This document shows, piece after piece, positions 49,733 to 61,330 of a stretch of DNA of 64,000 nucleotides. Positions within the stretch are counted from its first letter, which is position 1. Each line of letters opens with the position of its first letter. A program made the position numbers and the translations under genes. The notes under the pieces are model-generated. The model was given only the letters and a program-made list of their open reading frames with translations. It was not told where the DNA came from and did no database searches. Source of the DNA: Liolophura sinensis (Eukaryota > Mollusca > Polyplacophora > Chitonida > Chitonidae); the NCBI RefSeq assembly GCF_032854445.1, contig NC_088304.1, positions 13,777,704 to 13,841,703 of the forward strand, in the 5' to 3' direction.

Positions 49733-50000
49733 TTGGGCCTCCATGGTTCAGTTGGTTAGCGCGCTAGCGCAGCGTAATGACCAAGGAGTCTCTCACCAAT
49801 GTGGTCGCTGTGAGTTCAAGTCCAGTTCATGCTGGCTTCCTCTCCGGCCGTACGTGGGACGGTCTCCCAGCAACCTGCGGATGGTCATGGGTTTCCCCTG
49901 GGATCTGCTCGGTTTCTACCCACCATAATGCTGGCCGCCGTCGTATAAGTGAAATATTCTTGAGTACGGCGTAAAACACCAACCAAATAAATAAAATAAA
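49733..50000 (+). mobile_element. tRNA-SINE, young full-length copy
   Basis: GGGCCTCCATGGTTCAGTTG through CACCAACCAAATAAATAAAA. Duplication TATTTAATGCA/TACTTAATGCA at 49722-49732 and 50001-50011. Confidence 0.94.
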
Positions 50001-50450
50001 TACTTAATGCAGGTAGTATGTAAAGTACATGGATGAAGTAGGGCCTACTGAATAACACACAACAGTGAGTACATGCATGTAGCAGAACTAAGGGTGGTTT
50101 AATTATGATACCTGTGTTCAATTAAACTTGATGTGTACATAAAATGTACAGTTAACCTACACTGTATAATCAAATACTAGTACCTTAGGTTAATACCTAT
50201 ACAGGGGCATACTGTATAGGTACAATAGATTGTACAGAAACAACTGATGGTCGTTAGTGTATGTTTATATATCACACATACGTGCTGGCCTAAATGTGCA
50301 TGACAGCTCATCATAATTTATAGGGCACAATTTAAAGAGACTGATCAATGACATGGTTTAGAATTCTTTCCAACTGAATATCAACACAGCTAGTATACGT
50401 TCTGTATCTACCTGTAGGCTTAACTGTACCATACATGTGAGTAAATACCG

Positions 50451-50822
50451 TCATACCTGTAAGTACATATTGTCATACCTGTAAGTATATATCGTCATAC
50501 CTGTAAGTACATACCGTCATACCTGTAAGTACATACCATCATACCTGGAAGTACATACCGTCATACCTGTAAGTACATACTGTCATACCTGTAAGTATAT
50601 ATTGTCATACCTGTAAGTACATACCGTCACACCTGTAAGTACATATCATCATACCTGTAAGTACATACCGTGATACCCGGAAGTACAAACCGTCATACCT
50701 GTAAGTACATACTGTCATACCTGTAAGTATATATCGTCATACCTGTAAGTACATACCGTCACACCTGTAAGTACATATCATCATACCTGTAAGTACATAA
50801 TGTCATACCTGTAAGTATACAG
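50451..50822. repeat. 22-bp array with juxtaposed splice-site-like motifs
   Basis: About 17 copies of TCATACCTGTAAGTACATAC + CG. On the gene (minus) strand each unit reads GTACTTACAGGTATGA, an AG|GT junction resembling an acceptor fused to a donor, inside the longest intron. Confidence 0.93.
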
Positions 50823-51279
50823 CATCATGTATCGTATGTTCGAATACATACAGGCATGTATATATAATTATATATAAAAATATGTACAAATATATGTCCA
50901 CCAGCATAAGTGTGTTTGTCCACACCTGAACAAACAAGACTATCAGGTGTATTATAGTACCTGTCGTTATCTATGCAAATTCAAAAGGTCTTATAATATA
51001 TGGCCATCATGCCTTTACAGGTAGGTTGGAATATACATGTATATACCTATATGTTTTGCCCAGGTAATAAATCTATGTCACCCAGGTGAAATTGGCCAAA
51101 GGTGATACATGAATCATTAATTAATTAAACAATGTGAGTTGTTTGAGAGCCCCCACATATATGGTCTATGTATACACCCAGAAGGTACGTACAGCTTTAA
51201 CCTGGGTCATAGGTAAACACACTGTTAATGGGTATCAGTCTGCTGACATTTAAGTGTCCCAGACAGTGAAACAGTGAAC

Positions 51280-51776
51280 ATATCAGGTGAGCATAAAAAA
51301 ATGGGCCCTACTTTGATACTCAATATCTCCGAAACCCTCTTACATCAGCTTCTAAAAATTTACACACTCAAAAGCCATTATGTCCTAACTATACAGACCA
51401 AATTTCAATTTCACCCTTTAAGATTTCTGTTCATGGGAACAAAATCAAAATAGAGTCAAAAATGCATGTTCCAGACATTTCAAAATGATGTGCTACCTTT
51501 TTACTTGAAAAGGTGATCAATTTCTTGACCAATGACCAATCTACTCATCACACCTGGCAGGTGATGCAATGTGGATCAGCGGGACGTGCGTTTTTGAGGC
51601 TATGTTTTCATTTTAACCCTGCCTACAGACTGCTCAACCTAAATGACATGGAAAATTGGTCAGTATATTAACAAAATCATGCCATTTGAATGTCTAAAGT
51701 TTGAAAGGGTTTGAACAAAGCATAATGGAGCAATGCAGCATCAAAGTACGGTCCATTTTTTATGCCCACCCGATAT
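51280..51776. mobile_element. MITE-like element with ~38-bp terminal inverted repeats
   Basis: Left end ATATCAGGTGAGCATAAAAA, right end (reverse complement) ATATCGGGTGGGCATAAAAA; the match continues through ACTTTGAT. About 490 bp, no coding capacity. Superfamily unknown. Confidence 0.82.
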
Positions 51777-52181
51777 ACAGCACATGTGCTTGTGAAAGTG
51801 TGTCATACATACATGTACATGCACTGAACTTTAGGTGAAATATGGTACATACATGTATGGGTACAACAATGATGACCGAAAAAAGTAATCCTATATTTTT
51901 TAATTTTGTAAAGAACATGCTTATGTCTCTCGCTGTAATGAATAATTTTCACAAGCTTTTTGCCTGAACTAAAATTAACATATCTGATTCTAACCATAAA
52001 CATAGAATTTTTCAGCTTGAATACATGTGTTGGTTTCCTTCCTGTCTCATGTTTAACTGTTACACCTATAAACTTTTTAAAAAAACCTACATGACAAAAT
52101 TACAGTCATTTGTGTCCGTAAATGTCAACAACACACCAACACTATTTCACAATTTCTTACTTGTTCAATTAAAACATAATG

Positions 52182-52392
52182 TAATTCTTCAACCTTTTTG
52201 CATGATGGCAAGGTGTTCATTCAAGCATATTCTGAAGGCATTATTCTGTGTAGAGTGATAAAATTATAGACTTTGTGAAGCCCTGAAAATGACCAATCCA
52301 ACCAACTTAGTTTTGTCTCCAAAATCAAATTAAAAATGTGTATAAATTGCACTGAAAGTTGCTCTTTCATATGCAAAAAGGTTGAGGAATTA
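52182..52392. mobile_element. MITE-like element, best-preserved copy of the TAATTCYTCAACC family
   Basis: 211 bp. TAATTCTTCAACCTTTTTGC at the left and GCAAAAAGGTTGAGGAATTA at the right, 20 bp with one mismatch. Outermost TA on each side fits a TA target duplication as in Tc1/mariner (inference). Confidence 0.9.
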
Positions 52393-53048
52393 GGGTGCAT
52401 GTAAATATATATATAACACCGTAAATAAAGTATATATTAAAACCTCTCCAGCTATAAATTACTTATTGATGATACAAAATGCGGGCAGATACAGTGTGTA
52501 CAGGTATAATTGATAAACCTGAGTTTTGTCTATTTTTTTCACTTACTGGGACAACAATGATGCTATTGTTTGCAGAAGCCATTACCAGCTGTTTTTCCAC
52601 GTTTCTCACATTCCGGAAGCAAAGAATAAAAGGAGGACACGTGACATACATTGTCAATAAAAAACAAAAGCACACATTTTCAAAAGCAGATAAATATAAG
52701 CATAAGAAAACAAAGATTCACTGGATCTGTTTTCGCTCAGCCTGACATTTACAAGTTGTCCCACTTGTCTATAAACTTGTGAACATACACCGATGTCTCT
52801 AAATACAAAACTTGCATACAAATGTACATAACAGTGATGTTCCTCATCTATTTTAGTTTCTCTCTCTTAAGCAAACTGTTTGTTAATTCTGTATCATATG
52901 CGGTGATTATTCTTGCCATTGTATAATAATGATCACTGTAGTGGGTAATAGGTACATGATAGAAAAAACACGAGATTTAAATAGGCTTTTGTGTTTTACA
53001 TATGCACACACCTCTCTGCGGTTCAATTTATACATAGATCTACACATA

Positions 53049-53862
53049 ACTTATTCACATTTTCCCTAGTAACCTGTACCTATTGGTAACCTATTCACAA
53101 TTTCTCCATGAACATATTCATAATTTACCCATTAACCTTTGCACATTTTCCCTACAATATATTCATATTTCCCCATGTAAACTGTTCACATATTCCCCAA
53201 GTAATCTATTCACAATTTTCTCATTAAGTTTCCCTAGCAATTTATTTGCAGTTTCCCTACTAACTTATTCAGATTTTCCCCTGGTAACCTATTCACAATT
53301 TTCCCTAATAACCAATTCACAGTTTTCTGTGAATTAACCAATTCACAGTGTCACTATTAACCTATTCACAATTTTCCCTAATAACCAATTCACAAAAGTT
53401 TCACTATGAATTAACCAATTCACAGTTTCACTATGAATTAACCAATTCACTGTTTCACTATTAACCTATTCACAATTTTCCCTAATAACCAATTCACAGT
53501 TCACTATCAATTAACCAATTCACAGTTTCACTATTAACCTATTCACAATTTTCCCTAATAACCAATTCACAGTTTCACTATGAATTAACCAATTCACAGT
53601 TTCACTATTAACCTATTCACAATTTTCCCTAATAACCAATTCACAGTTTCACTATGAATTAACCAATTCACAGTTTCACTATTAACCTATTCACAATTTT
53701 CCCTAATAACCAATCCACAGTTTCACTATTAACCTATTCACCATTTTCCCTAATAACCAATCCACAGTTTCACTATTAACCTATTCACCATTTTCCCTAA
53801 TAACCAATTCACAGTTTCACTATGAATTAACCAATTCACAGTTTCACTATTAACCTACATAT
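53049..53862. repeat. AT-rich higher-order tandem array
   Basis: Degenerate at the left, regular from about 53290. Units alternate between a shorter ACCAATTCACAGTTTCACTA-TGAATTA form and a longer one with ATTAACCTATTCACAATTTT-CCCTAATA, making a composite period of about 75 bp. Confidence 0.92.
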
Positions 53863-53884
53863 AATGCCTTTCAATCTACACCTA

Positions 53885-54112
53885 TACTTGTTAGATGCAA
53901 TCAATATTTTGAAACATTCTGAGAGAACCATTGGTTGTGCGAAAAAAAAAAAATAGCAGTTTTACAAAGCTTACATGCACGTCTCTTTTACTGTGACAAA
54001 CCAATCATTTTGGCTTCTCTTTTACTGTGACAAACCAATCATTTTGGCTTCATGCTTGTTGTAACTGTTCGCATAAAATGCACTGGAAAAAGTGTTTCAG
54101 CTACAGGCATAA
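53885..54112. mobile_element. Dispersed element, second MITE-like family
   Basis: CAATATTTTGAAACATTCTG to GCATAAAATGCACTGGAAAA, homologous to 14268-14465, with an internal 33-34-bp duplication. Confidence 0.55.
53983..54051. repeat. 33-34-bp tandem duplication
   Basis: TCTTTTACTGTGACAAACCA followed by ATCATTTTGGCTTC occurs twice in a row, inside a larger dispersed element (53885-54112). Confidence 0.9.
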
Positions 54113-54253
54113 ATGCCTACACTGCCTGATAAACTACGTGTAGTACTGACCAGTTTTAAAGTTGTGCCCCAATGTAAATTGTAAGTGACTCAGTAATTGA
54201 AATATGTAAAGAATTAATCGCTTTTGTTTCGAAATGAGCTAGATTATGAATAT

Positions 54254-54380
54254 TTGATTGGTGTTTTATGCCGTACTCAAGAATATGTCACTTATATGAT
54301 GGCAGCCAACATTGTGGTGGGAGGAAACCCAGCACAGCCCGGGGTAACGCATGACTTTCTGCAGGTTGCTGCCAGACCTT
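54254..54380 (-). mobile_element. tRNA-SINE, 5'-truncated, 12-bp target duplication
   Basis: Tail and part of the body, flanked by GATTATGAATAT/GATTACGAATAT (54242-54253, 54381-54392). Confidence 0.92.
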
Positions 54381-55175
54381 GATTACGAATATACAGTTTT
54401 TTTCTGGCAGCAGCAGAATTTCAACATCAGAGTATCCATATACAGTTATGCACACATATACACACAGAAAATAAGTGAACTGAAAATGTGAGAAGACATC
54501 CATTGCTAAAAAAAACATAAGCCCACTAAAGAGAGAAATTTCATCTAACCATAGAGGATTAGTGAAAAAAGTAAAATGGGCATGCCATAGAACATTCAAA
54601 TATTTACATGTAGCTAACATTAAACTTCTAACACAATCAATTTACTCTACTTTCAGCTCACTTATTTTCCTTATTATTAATTTTTTCTTTTAATGATAAC
54701 CATTACAAATTTAATCTTAATTTTGGGGGTCACAGATGTGGCTGAGCTATTGACGAATCACACTGCAGGGAAGTCTCGGCTGCAGACCAGCATAGTTTAT
54801 GAGCTAATCAGAGGGCCTGACTTTGCTGGCTGCTGCCCACAGCTGTTGTTTGCCAACACACACATGACATGTCAAGATCAACACTCTGTCCTGAGAGGTC
54901 AATATTAGCTTTTTCCTTTAGCAAAACACCTCCACGACACTGACCTAAAAATTAAAGACTCTTACACAGGGATGTAAAACCATAAACTTGTCCTCAAAAA
55001 CATGCCAGGGCAGGACCAGTGCTGAGTGCAGTTTTGTCAAAGACTTATTGTTCTCAAAATGATATTCTATAGAGATATTTTGAATAATGATGACCTTTTT
55101 GATCTTTGGTAGTTTAACCTGATTAAAGCACTTAATTAGGGCGTCAAAAAACAGAAACACACGATACATGGAATT

Positions 55176-55344
55176 TATTTATTTAATTATTTGATTGGTG
55201 TTTTAGGCTGTACTCAAGAACATTTCACTTACATGACGGCAGCCAGCATTATGGTGGGAGGACACTGGCCAGAGCCTGGGGGGGGAACCCATGACCATCT
55301 GCACATTGCTGGCAGTCCTTCCCACGTACGCCCAGATGGTGTAA
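55176..55344 (-). mobile_element. tRNA-SINE, 5'-truncated
   Basis: Tail to CTTCCCACGTACGCCCAGA. Flanked by ATGGAATT at 55168-55175 and 55345-55352. Confidence 0.9.
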
Positions 55345-55571
55345 ATGGAATTCCCACACAATAAAACCTACTGTATTTCAACATAGGGCCAGTACTTTAA
55401 TATGCTGTCATTGTAAGCCAAGTTACACAATGAGAAATTCATCATGTCAATATGTCATAAAACAGGCAACAGAGGCTCCCACTGAACAAATAATACCAGG
55501 TGACAAGTGGACATTCAATTCAACACCTGATGTCACCAGGCAACAATTAATGTGTCAGTGTTTTTTGTGCA

Positions 55572-55590
55572 GGTGGGGGGAGGGGGGTCG
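55572..55590 (+). other. G-rich tract with G-quadruplex potential
   Basis: GGTGGGGGGAGGGGGGTCGG. Confidence 0.5.
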
Positions 55591-56510
55591 GACAACATAT
55601 AAAACTCTTTAAGTACTGCTATACCGAATCTTTTAGCAAAAAAAAAAAAATAAAAAATAAGCACAAATTGTTGAATACAGTTTAAATGATTAGATGTACC
55701 TTTCACAAAATATCAACCTCATCTGTGGATGTCTTACCGCTCAAATCGGTAATAGAGATTAATCCTAAAATTTCTAAGGTGGGTCGCATTATAATTTTTT
55801 CAAACTTTAGAATCATTTCAACGCATCATGATTTCAAGAATATACACAATATTAAGCGCACGGAATAAGATCAAAGCTTGGGAAAAAAACATTACAAGTT
55901 AATTGCATAATCTGGTATATAACCATACATATCACAACATTTATAAGTTAAAGTAAGTAAAGTTTAGTCATAATTTATATTAAGGCTACACATACATGTA
56001 CAAACATGCAAGCAGATATTTTAAGCTTCTTTTACAGAGATTCGAAACCAACATTTGGCAATATTCTTAAGGATGCATTTATACATGTGATTAAATTCTG
56101 TGCAAATTTTTAATGCGCATGTAATTATAAAGGTACAGAAAGGAAATTCTCCGAATACTTAAGGGTATTCTTAAAAAATATTTACATAAATGTAGGTACA
56201 GGCCTTCAAGCTATACAATGTATATGCACATGTAAAACAGGCCAGCTTCTGAAACCACCCACAAAGGCACGATTTTCATGCATATATGCGAGCATACAAT
56301 AAAGCAGGCCTAATTCATACACCTGTAAAAAAAAAAGCATGAGGACTTCAAAGTCATTTACCTGTCAACTTGTAAGGCAATCGAAATACAGGGCAGAACT
56401 CAGGAGCCATTCATAAAATTGACATTACACTTAATTATACATTGGTTCACAATCAATCCGAGCAGATTGACAACCAGCCAGTAAAAACTTTAGCAAAATG
56501 AGGTTATCTT

Positions 56511-56545
56511 TTTTTCTTTCTCTCTCTCTCTCTCTCTCTCTCTCC
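56511..56545. repeat. (CT)n microsatellite
   Basis: A run of TC/CT dinucleotides, about 15 units. Confidence 0.97.
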
Positions 56546-56904
56546 AGCATGTGATTAAAGATAACATCTACATAACAAAAACCCTCATACAGGAACTACC
56601 TACTTTAATCCCGAGATAAAATACCAGAATTCGTGTCTAGTAGAAAACCACTAATCTATAACAACAAATGAGCGCGTGTGTATGGCTCCAAGCTTGTAGC
56701 GATGAGTCAACACCTTCAACATCCACGTCATATCCTTTTAGCTTCATGATTATGGGATATTACTTATGTACAAACCAGTGAATAATTATCATTTCACGCC
56801 ATATCAGTAAATACTTCGGCAATATTGTGGCAAACCTTCATTTACATGCACAAGGTGCATACGTACATCGACATATTATAAGGTACCGGAACATTACCTG
56901 GTAA

Positions 56905-57240
56905 CAAATTTGGGAGCGGGCTGTCACCGAGTGATTATAAGCTTCTCATTTTCAATTGTTATGATACATGAGGCGCAGGTTCAAACCTGGCTTTGGACGG
57001 GAATTTCTATATTGCCCTGCTCTCACTTTTCATAGGGCCTTGGTGGCAATAAGAGATTTTCGACGATCTTGTGACCATTTGCATATCTGTTAGGTTTGTT
57101 AGTCACGTGAGTAGGAAAGTTTGTCAATAGCTTGCCACAGGTTGGTGGTTTACTTCAACACTCTGCTTTCCTTCAACCATAAAGCTGACGGCCATAACGT
57201 AAGTGTAAATTTTGAGAGTACACGGTTAAACAATTATCAA
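56905..57240 (+). mobile_element. Third tRNA-headed SINE-like element
   Basis: Head with an A-box-like GTCACCGAGTGATTATAAGC and a B-box-like GCAGGTTCAAACCTGG. The tail, AGTGTAAATTTTGAGAGTAC then GGTTAAACAATTATCAATCA, is distantly like the main SINE tail. Possibly a separate family served by the same LINE machinery. Confidence 0.65.
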
Positions 57241-57259
57241 TCAAAAAAATAAGTATAAA

Positions 57260-57524
57260 TTTATTTATTTATTTGATTTGTGTTTTACGCTGTACTCAAG
57301 AATATTTCACTTATATGATGGTGGCTAGTATTATGGTGGGTGGAAACCGGGCAGGGCCTGGGGGAAACCCACGACCATCCGCAGGTTGCTGGCAGGCCTT
57401 CCCAAGTACGGCCGGATAGGGAAGCCAGCATGAGCTGGACTTGAACTCACAGCGACCGCATTGGTGAGAGACTCCTGGGTCATTATGCTGCGCTAGCGCA
57501 CTGACTGACCGAGCCACGGAGGCC
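57260..57524 (-). mobile_element. tRNA-SINE, young full-length, perfect 12-bp target duplication
   Basis: TTTATTTATTTGATTTGTGT to GACCGAGCCACGGAGGCC. AATAAGTATAAA at 57248-57259 and 57525-57536. Confidence 0.96.
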
Positions 57525-58372
57525 AATAAGTATAAAGACCATACAGCCAAATCTGCTAGAGGTAGATTTATGCAGCCATTTAAATTAATGTGTTCATATT
57601 TACATCTCCCCAATTTTATGTTTCTCACTGAAAAATGAAATGTATGTTTTGTATGCTGCAAACAGACTGAATGAAATGTTGATTAAGGCATGCATGACTG
57701 TATATCTACTCCACAATGACCATCCTTCAGCCACAATTATCGTGGCAACAGATTTACCCTCCAAAAAAGTACATGCCTTAATACAAATTTGCAGAGTCTA
57801 GATTTGAACTTGCAACCTCAATGGTCAAGGGCCTGACAGTTGAAGAGTCAGCAGTTTAACAGTTCAATAAGCCAACGAAAGCCCTGTAGGTGTACCTGTA
57901 TGTACATGTACTAACTCATCATTCATGGCTACGAGATTTATACATCTTAACCACAAATCTCCCCCCCCCCCAAAACAACCCCACAGCATTGTGACGGGTG
58001 AATCAAGGGGTGTCAAGTGGTCATTTCCTGTCAACTCCACTATTTCCTATATGCCTACATATTTATACATACCTGTTAGGTACTAATTTCTGTTAGTGTT
58101 AATCTGCATTTCTTATTCAAATCAACTCATTTTTGCAGGTACATGTATATATTAGTAAACTAAAGCAATAGATTAAAACACAAATGTTAGTCTGGCCTTG
58201 ACCGTCAATTATCAATTATTTTCGCTTCACAGCAGGGTTAAAGTTTGGTTTGTTTTTTTTTGCATTGATATTTTGACCATATGAAAGCCACACAATTCAT
58301 TTTAGGGGCCTGGCTAAATTGTCTTTGAAGTTTTGACATTTCATGACTTATTAATGAAAAAGGGAATATTGT

Positions 58373-58567
58373 TTATTTATTTGATTGGTGTTTTACGCCG
58401 TACTCAAGAACATTTCACTCGTATGATGGCGCCCAGCATTATGGTGGGAGGAAACCGAGCAGATCCTGGGGGAAACCATGACCATCCGCAGGTTGTGGAC
58501 AGATGTTCCCATGTACGGCTGGAGAGGAAGCCAGCATAACCTGGACTTGAACTCATAGCCACTGCAG
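58373..58567 (-). mobile_element. tRNA-SINE, truncated near the B box
   Basis: Tail and body ending GAACTCATAGCCACTGCAG. Flanks AAAAGGGAATATTGT/AAAAGGGAATACTGT (58358-58372, 58568-58582). Confidence 0.93.
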
Positions 58568-59237
58568 AAAAGGGAATACTGTGCAGAGATGTAAAAGATG
58601 CAATGATTTCAGTTAAATATTTCTGAATATATCTAGGTTAAAGATATGTTTATCTGAAAAAAAAAAAAAACACATTTTAAACTACCAATGAAAATTTTAT
58701 GGTTTCCTAAACCTTAAATTTTAAAACCGTCAATTAAATCAGGCGTCTGACCATACACATGATTCTATCATACATGCAAGTCATTAGTCTGTGTCTAATC
58801 TTCATTAAAATATCCTTTACACTTTAATCGTTGGGGTTCATGTGGTTTTAATGACATAGTTTACACAATCGCTCAGAAATAAGCACGGTTTAAATCGTTC
58901 TCCGTCCATTACCATAACAAAAAGACTCAGAAAGTAGTGTGTATAGTTAAGAGTTTAGGTGAAATAAAAAATGGAGAGTTCAAAATCAGCAGAGCATGAC
59001 GAGCTTTCAAGTCTGAATATAAAACAAATAATGCCCATTCCTGCAATTTGAGTTGCTATTAACAGCATACACCCTCTGCCTCTGCAAATACCCCCATAAA
59101 AAGCCTGTAAGTTACACACATACAAAGTCATGACATCAGGTGTCATCTGAGCCAGTGTTTTCCTTGCATTCATGTCAAGATATTTCAGTGATGTAGTCAT
59201 ACTTGTTTTGTGTACTTCTGGTTTGTAGTTAAATAAA

Positions 59238-59511
59238 TTTATTTTTTAATTTATTTATTTCATTGGTTTTTTATGCTGTACTCAAGAATATTTCACTTAT
59301 ACAACATGGGCCAGCATTATGGTGGGAGGAAACTGGTCAGAGCCCGGGGGGAAACCCACGACCATCCGCAGGATGCAGACATTCTCATTTACGGCCAGAG
59401 AGGAAGCCAGCATGAGCTGAAATTAAACTCACAGTGACCACATTGGTGAGAGGCTCCTGGGTCATTACGCTGCGCTAGCACGCTAACCAATTGAGCCACA
59501 GAGGCCCCACC
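59238..59511 (-). mobile_element. tRNA-SINE, full length, 11-bp target duplication
   Basis: Complete with a small internal deletion. AGTTAAATAAA at 59227-59237 and 59512-59522. Confidence 0.95.
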
Positions 59512-60118
59512 AGTTAAATAAAGCATTAATTCAGAACAGCTTTGGCCTACGCGTGAAAAAGTACTACAAAGCCCTGAATGTGCTTTCACATATTGATTTG
59601 TTCATAGCATGACATGCATGACATAGTTTTTCTTGACATACCCATCAAAAAGTGAATTCCAATTTGACAGATCTGACAGATCATTTGATGTAATCATCAT
59701 TACATATATACAAGGAGAAACGAGAGCTTTGAAATGAGGAATATATACTGTATATATTATAAAACGCCTGGTAAAAAATTCATCCCTAAATATTCAACCC
59801 CTAATTTGCATAATTAAGCCTGGACCTTCAACTCAGATTTATACGTATATATGTGTCCATGAAGAATGTTATTGCTTACTAATATAAGAAGATAACATCT
59901 TTCAGGAGAATTGCACCTGTATGCAGGTGTTATTTTCATGTCTATACAAGCACATGCAACAAGTGAATGCAAATACATGCATGTATGTAAGTGAATGATG
60001 GCACGCAAAAGTTTTTTTGTTTTTTGTTTGCTATAGAAGGTTAAATTGTAAAGTGGGCAACAACCCGAGAAAATGAAGTCACAACAGAATTCTTACAGAA
60101 AAATATGTTTCGTCGCAA

Positions 60119-60226
60119 TTACATGCAAGTCTGTATCACATACCTGTAAGTTTGTGTCACATATCTGTAAGTTTTTGTCACATATATGCAAGTATGTATA
60201 ACATAAATGCAAATACGTGACATAAT
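60119..60226. repeat. ~26-bp tandem array
   Basis: Four or five degenerate copies of a unit with CACATACCTGTAAGTTTGTG. On the gene strand it also contains TTACAGGTATG-like junctions. Confidence 0.8.
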
Positions 60227-60279
60227 ATCCTATTGCAATGCACATCTACATGTACACAGGTAGGTCCATCATACATACA

Positions 60280-60835
60280 GACAGCCTATCCAGCAGGACA
60301 ATTAATGTGCATGTAGTACAGTAGCCTATCCAGCAGCACAATTAATGTGCATGTAGGACAGTCGCCTATCCAGCAGCACAATTAATGTTCATGTAGGACA
60401 GTTGCCTATACAGCAGCACAATAAATGTGCATGTAGTACAGTAGCCTATCCAGCAGCACAATTAATGTGCATGTAGGACAGTCGCCTATCCAGCAGCATA
60501 ATTAATGTTCATGTAGGACAGTAGCCTATCCAGCAGCACAATTAATGTTCATGTAGGACAGTAGCCTATCCAGCAGCACAATTAATGTTCATGCAGGACA
60601 GTAGACTATCCAGCAGCACGATTAATGCGCATGTCAGACAATAGCCTATCCATTAGCACAATTAATGTGCATGTAGATGATAGCCTATCCAGCAGCGCAA
60701 TTAATGTGAAATTAGGACAGTAGCCTATCCAGCAGCACAATTAATGTAAAATTAGGACAGTAGCCTATCCAGGAGCACAATTAATGTGAAATTAGGACAG
60801 TAGCCTATCCAGCAGCACAATTAATGTGCATCTAT
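60280..60835. repeat. 40-bp tandem array, about 14 copies
   Basis: Unit GTAGCCTATCCAGCAGCACA followed by ATTAATGTGCATGTAGGACA. Subtypes (GTGCATG, GTTCATG, GTGAAAT) are grouped along the array, suggesting spread by local duplication. It ends about 500 bp from exon 1. Confidence 0.95.
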
Positions 60836-61084
60836 GGTTGATACCAATAAACCAAAAGCCATAAATGATCACCGTAGTTAATCTGCTCCTGCTACTACTA
60901 CAGTTTGATTACATATATACACTTATAATTGGTATAATTAATAAGTACTTTTCAATTCTGTGGAAAGTGATACTATTTTTGATTTTCTCTCTACCATTGA
61001 TATGGCAGGAAAGCTGTGATTTTAAACTACCGTCTGTGTTTGTTATGTGACTTCTGGTGTCCTTTTTTGACTGAATAGTACATG

Positions 61085-61185
61085 AATTATCCGTAGTAGA
61101 TCGACTACTTGACGTTTTATTGTCGTGATAAAACTGAAATATTGTTGAGGGCGACGTTAAAACTTTCACTCACTCGCTCACTATA
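61085..61185 (+). mobile_element. Retroelement tail related to the second SINE family
   Basis: GAAATATTGTTGAGGGCGAC then GTTAAAACTTTCACTCACTC, like the tail of the element at 33391-33742. Lies about 150 bp from exon 1. Confidence 0.6.
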
Positions 61186-61276
61186 ATTAGTAAGTAGAGA
61201 TTTTGTCAGCTCAAAATACTTGTATATTGACTTAACACCTATACATCATGAGGGGATTTTGAACAACTGCCCAATA

Positions 61277-61278
<2 letters not shown>

Positions 61279-61307
<29 letters not shown>

Positions 61308-61308
61308 C
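61279..61308. repeat. (GACA)n microsatellite beside exon 1
   Basis: About seven GACA units, 20-50 bp inside the intron downstream of the exon 1 donor. Confidence 0.97.
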
Positions 61309-61330
61309 AGGAAGTCAGACATATACTTAC

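Larger units (their letters stand above)
38076..61330 (-). other. Long first intron
   Basis: 23.3 kb between exons 1 and 2. Crowded with minisatellites (38125, 38738, 44058, 44664, 47751, 50451, 53049, 60119, 60280), SINEs (38331, 40168, 43440, 49733, 54254, 55176, 57260, 58373, 59238), a second tRNA-headed element (56905) and MITEs (41644, 44942, 46256, 47634, 48889, 51280, 52182, 53885). 42060-42750 is a GC-richer unique block with a CTCF-like motif. 45110-46250, 46470-47540, 52400-53040 and 55350-56500 are AT-rich and unassigned. First introns often hold regulatory DNA (general knowledge). Confidence 0.55.

Noticed and set aside
49728-49974. Open frames reading QLVSALAQRNDPGVSHQ-like peptides, also at 5355, 15426, 17606, 31575, 57311 and 59389
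   Set aside because: Each is the SINE head and body in translation, recurring wherever a copy lies.
50451-50822. CRISPR-like regular array
   Set aside because: Units are contiguous with no unique spacers, in eukaryotic intronic DNA; it is a minisatellite.
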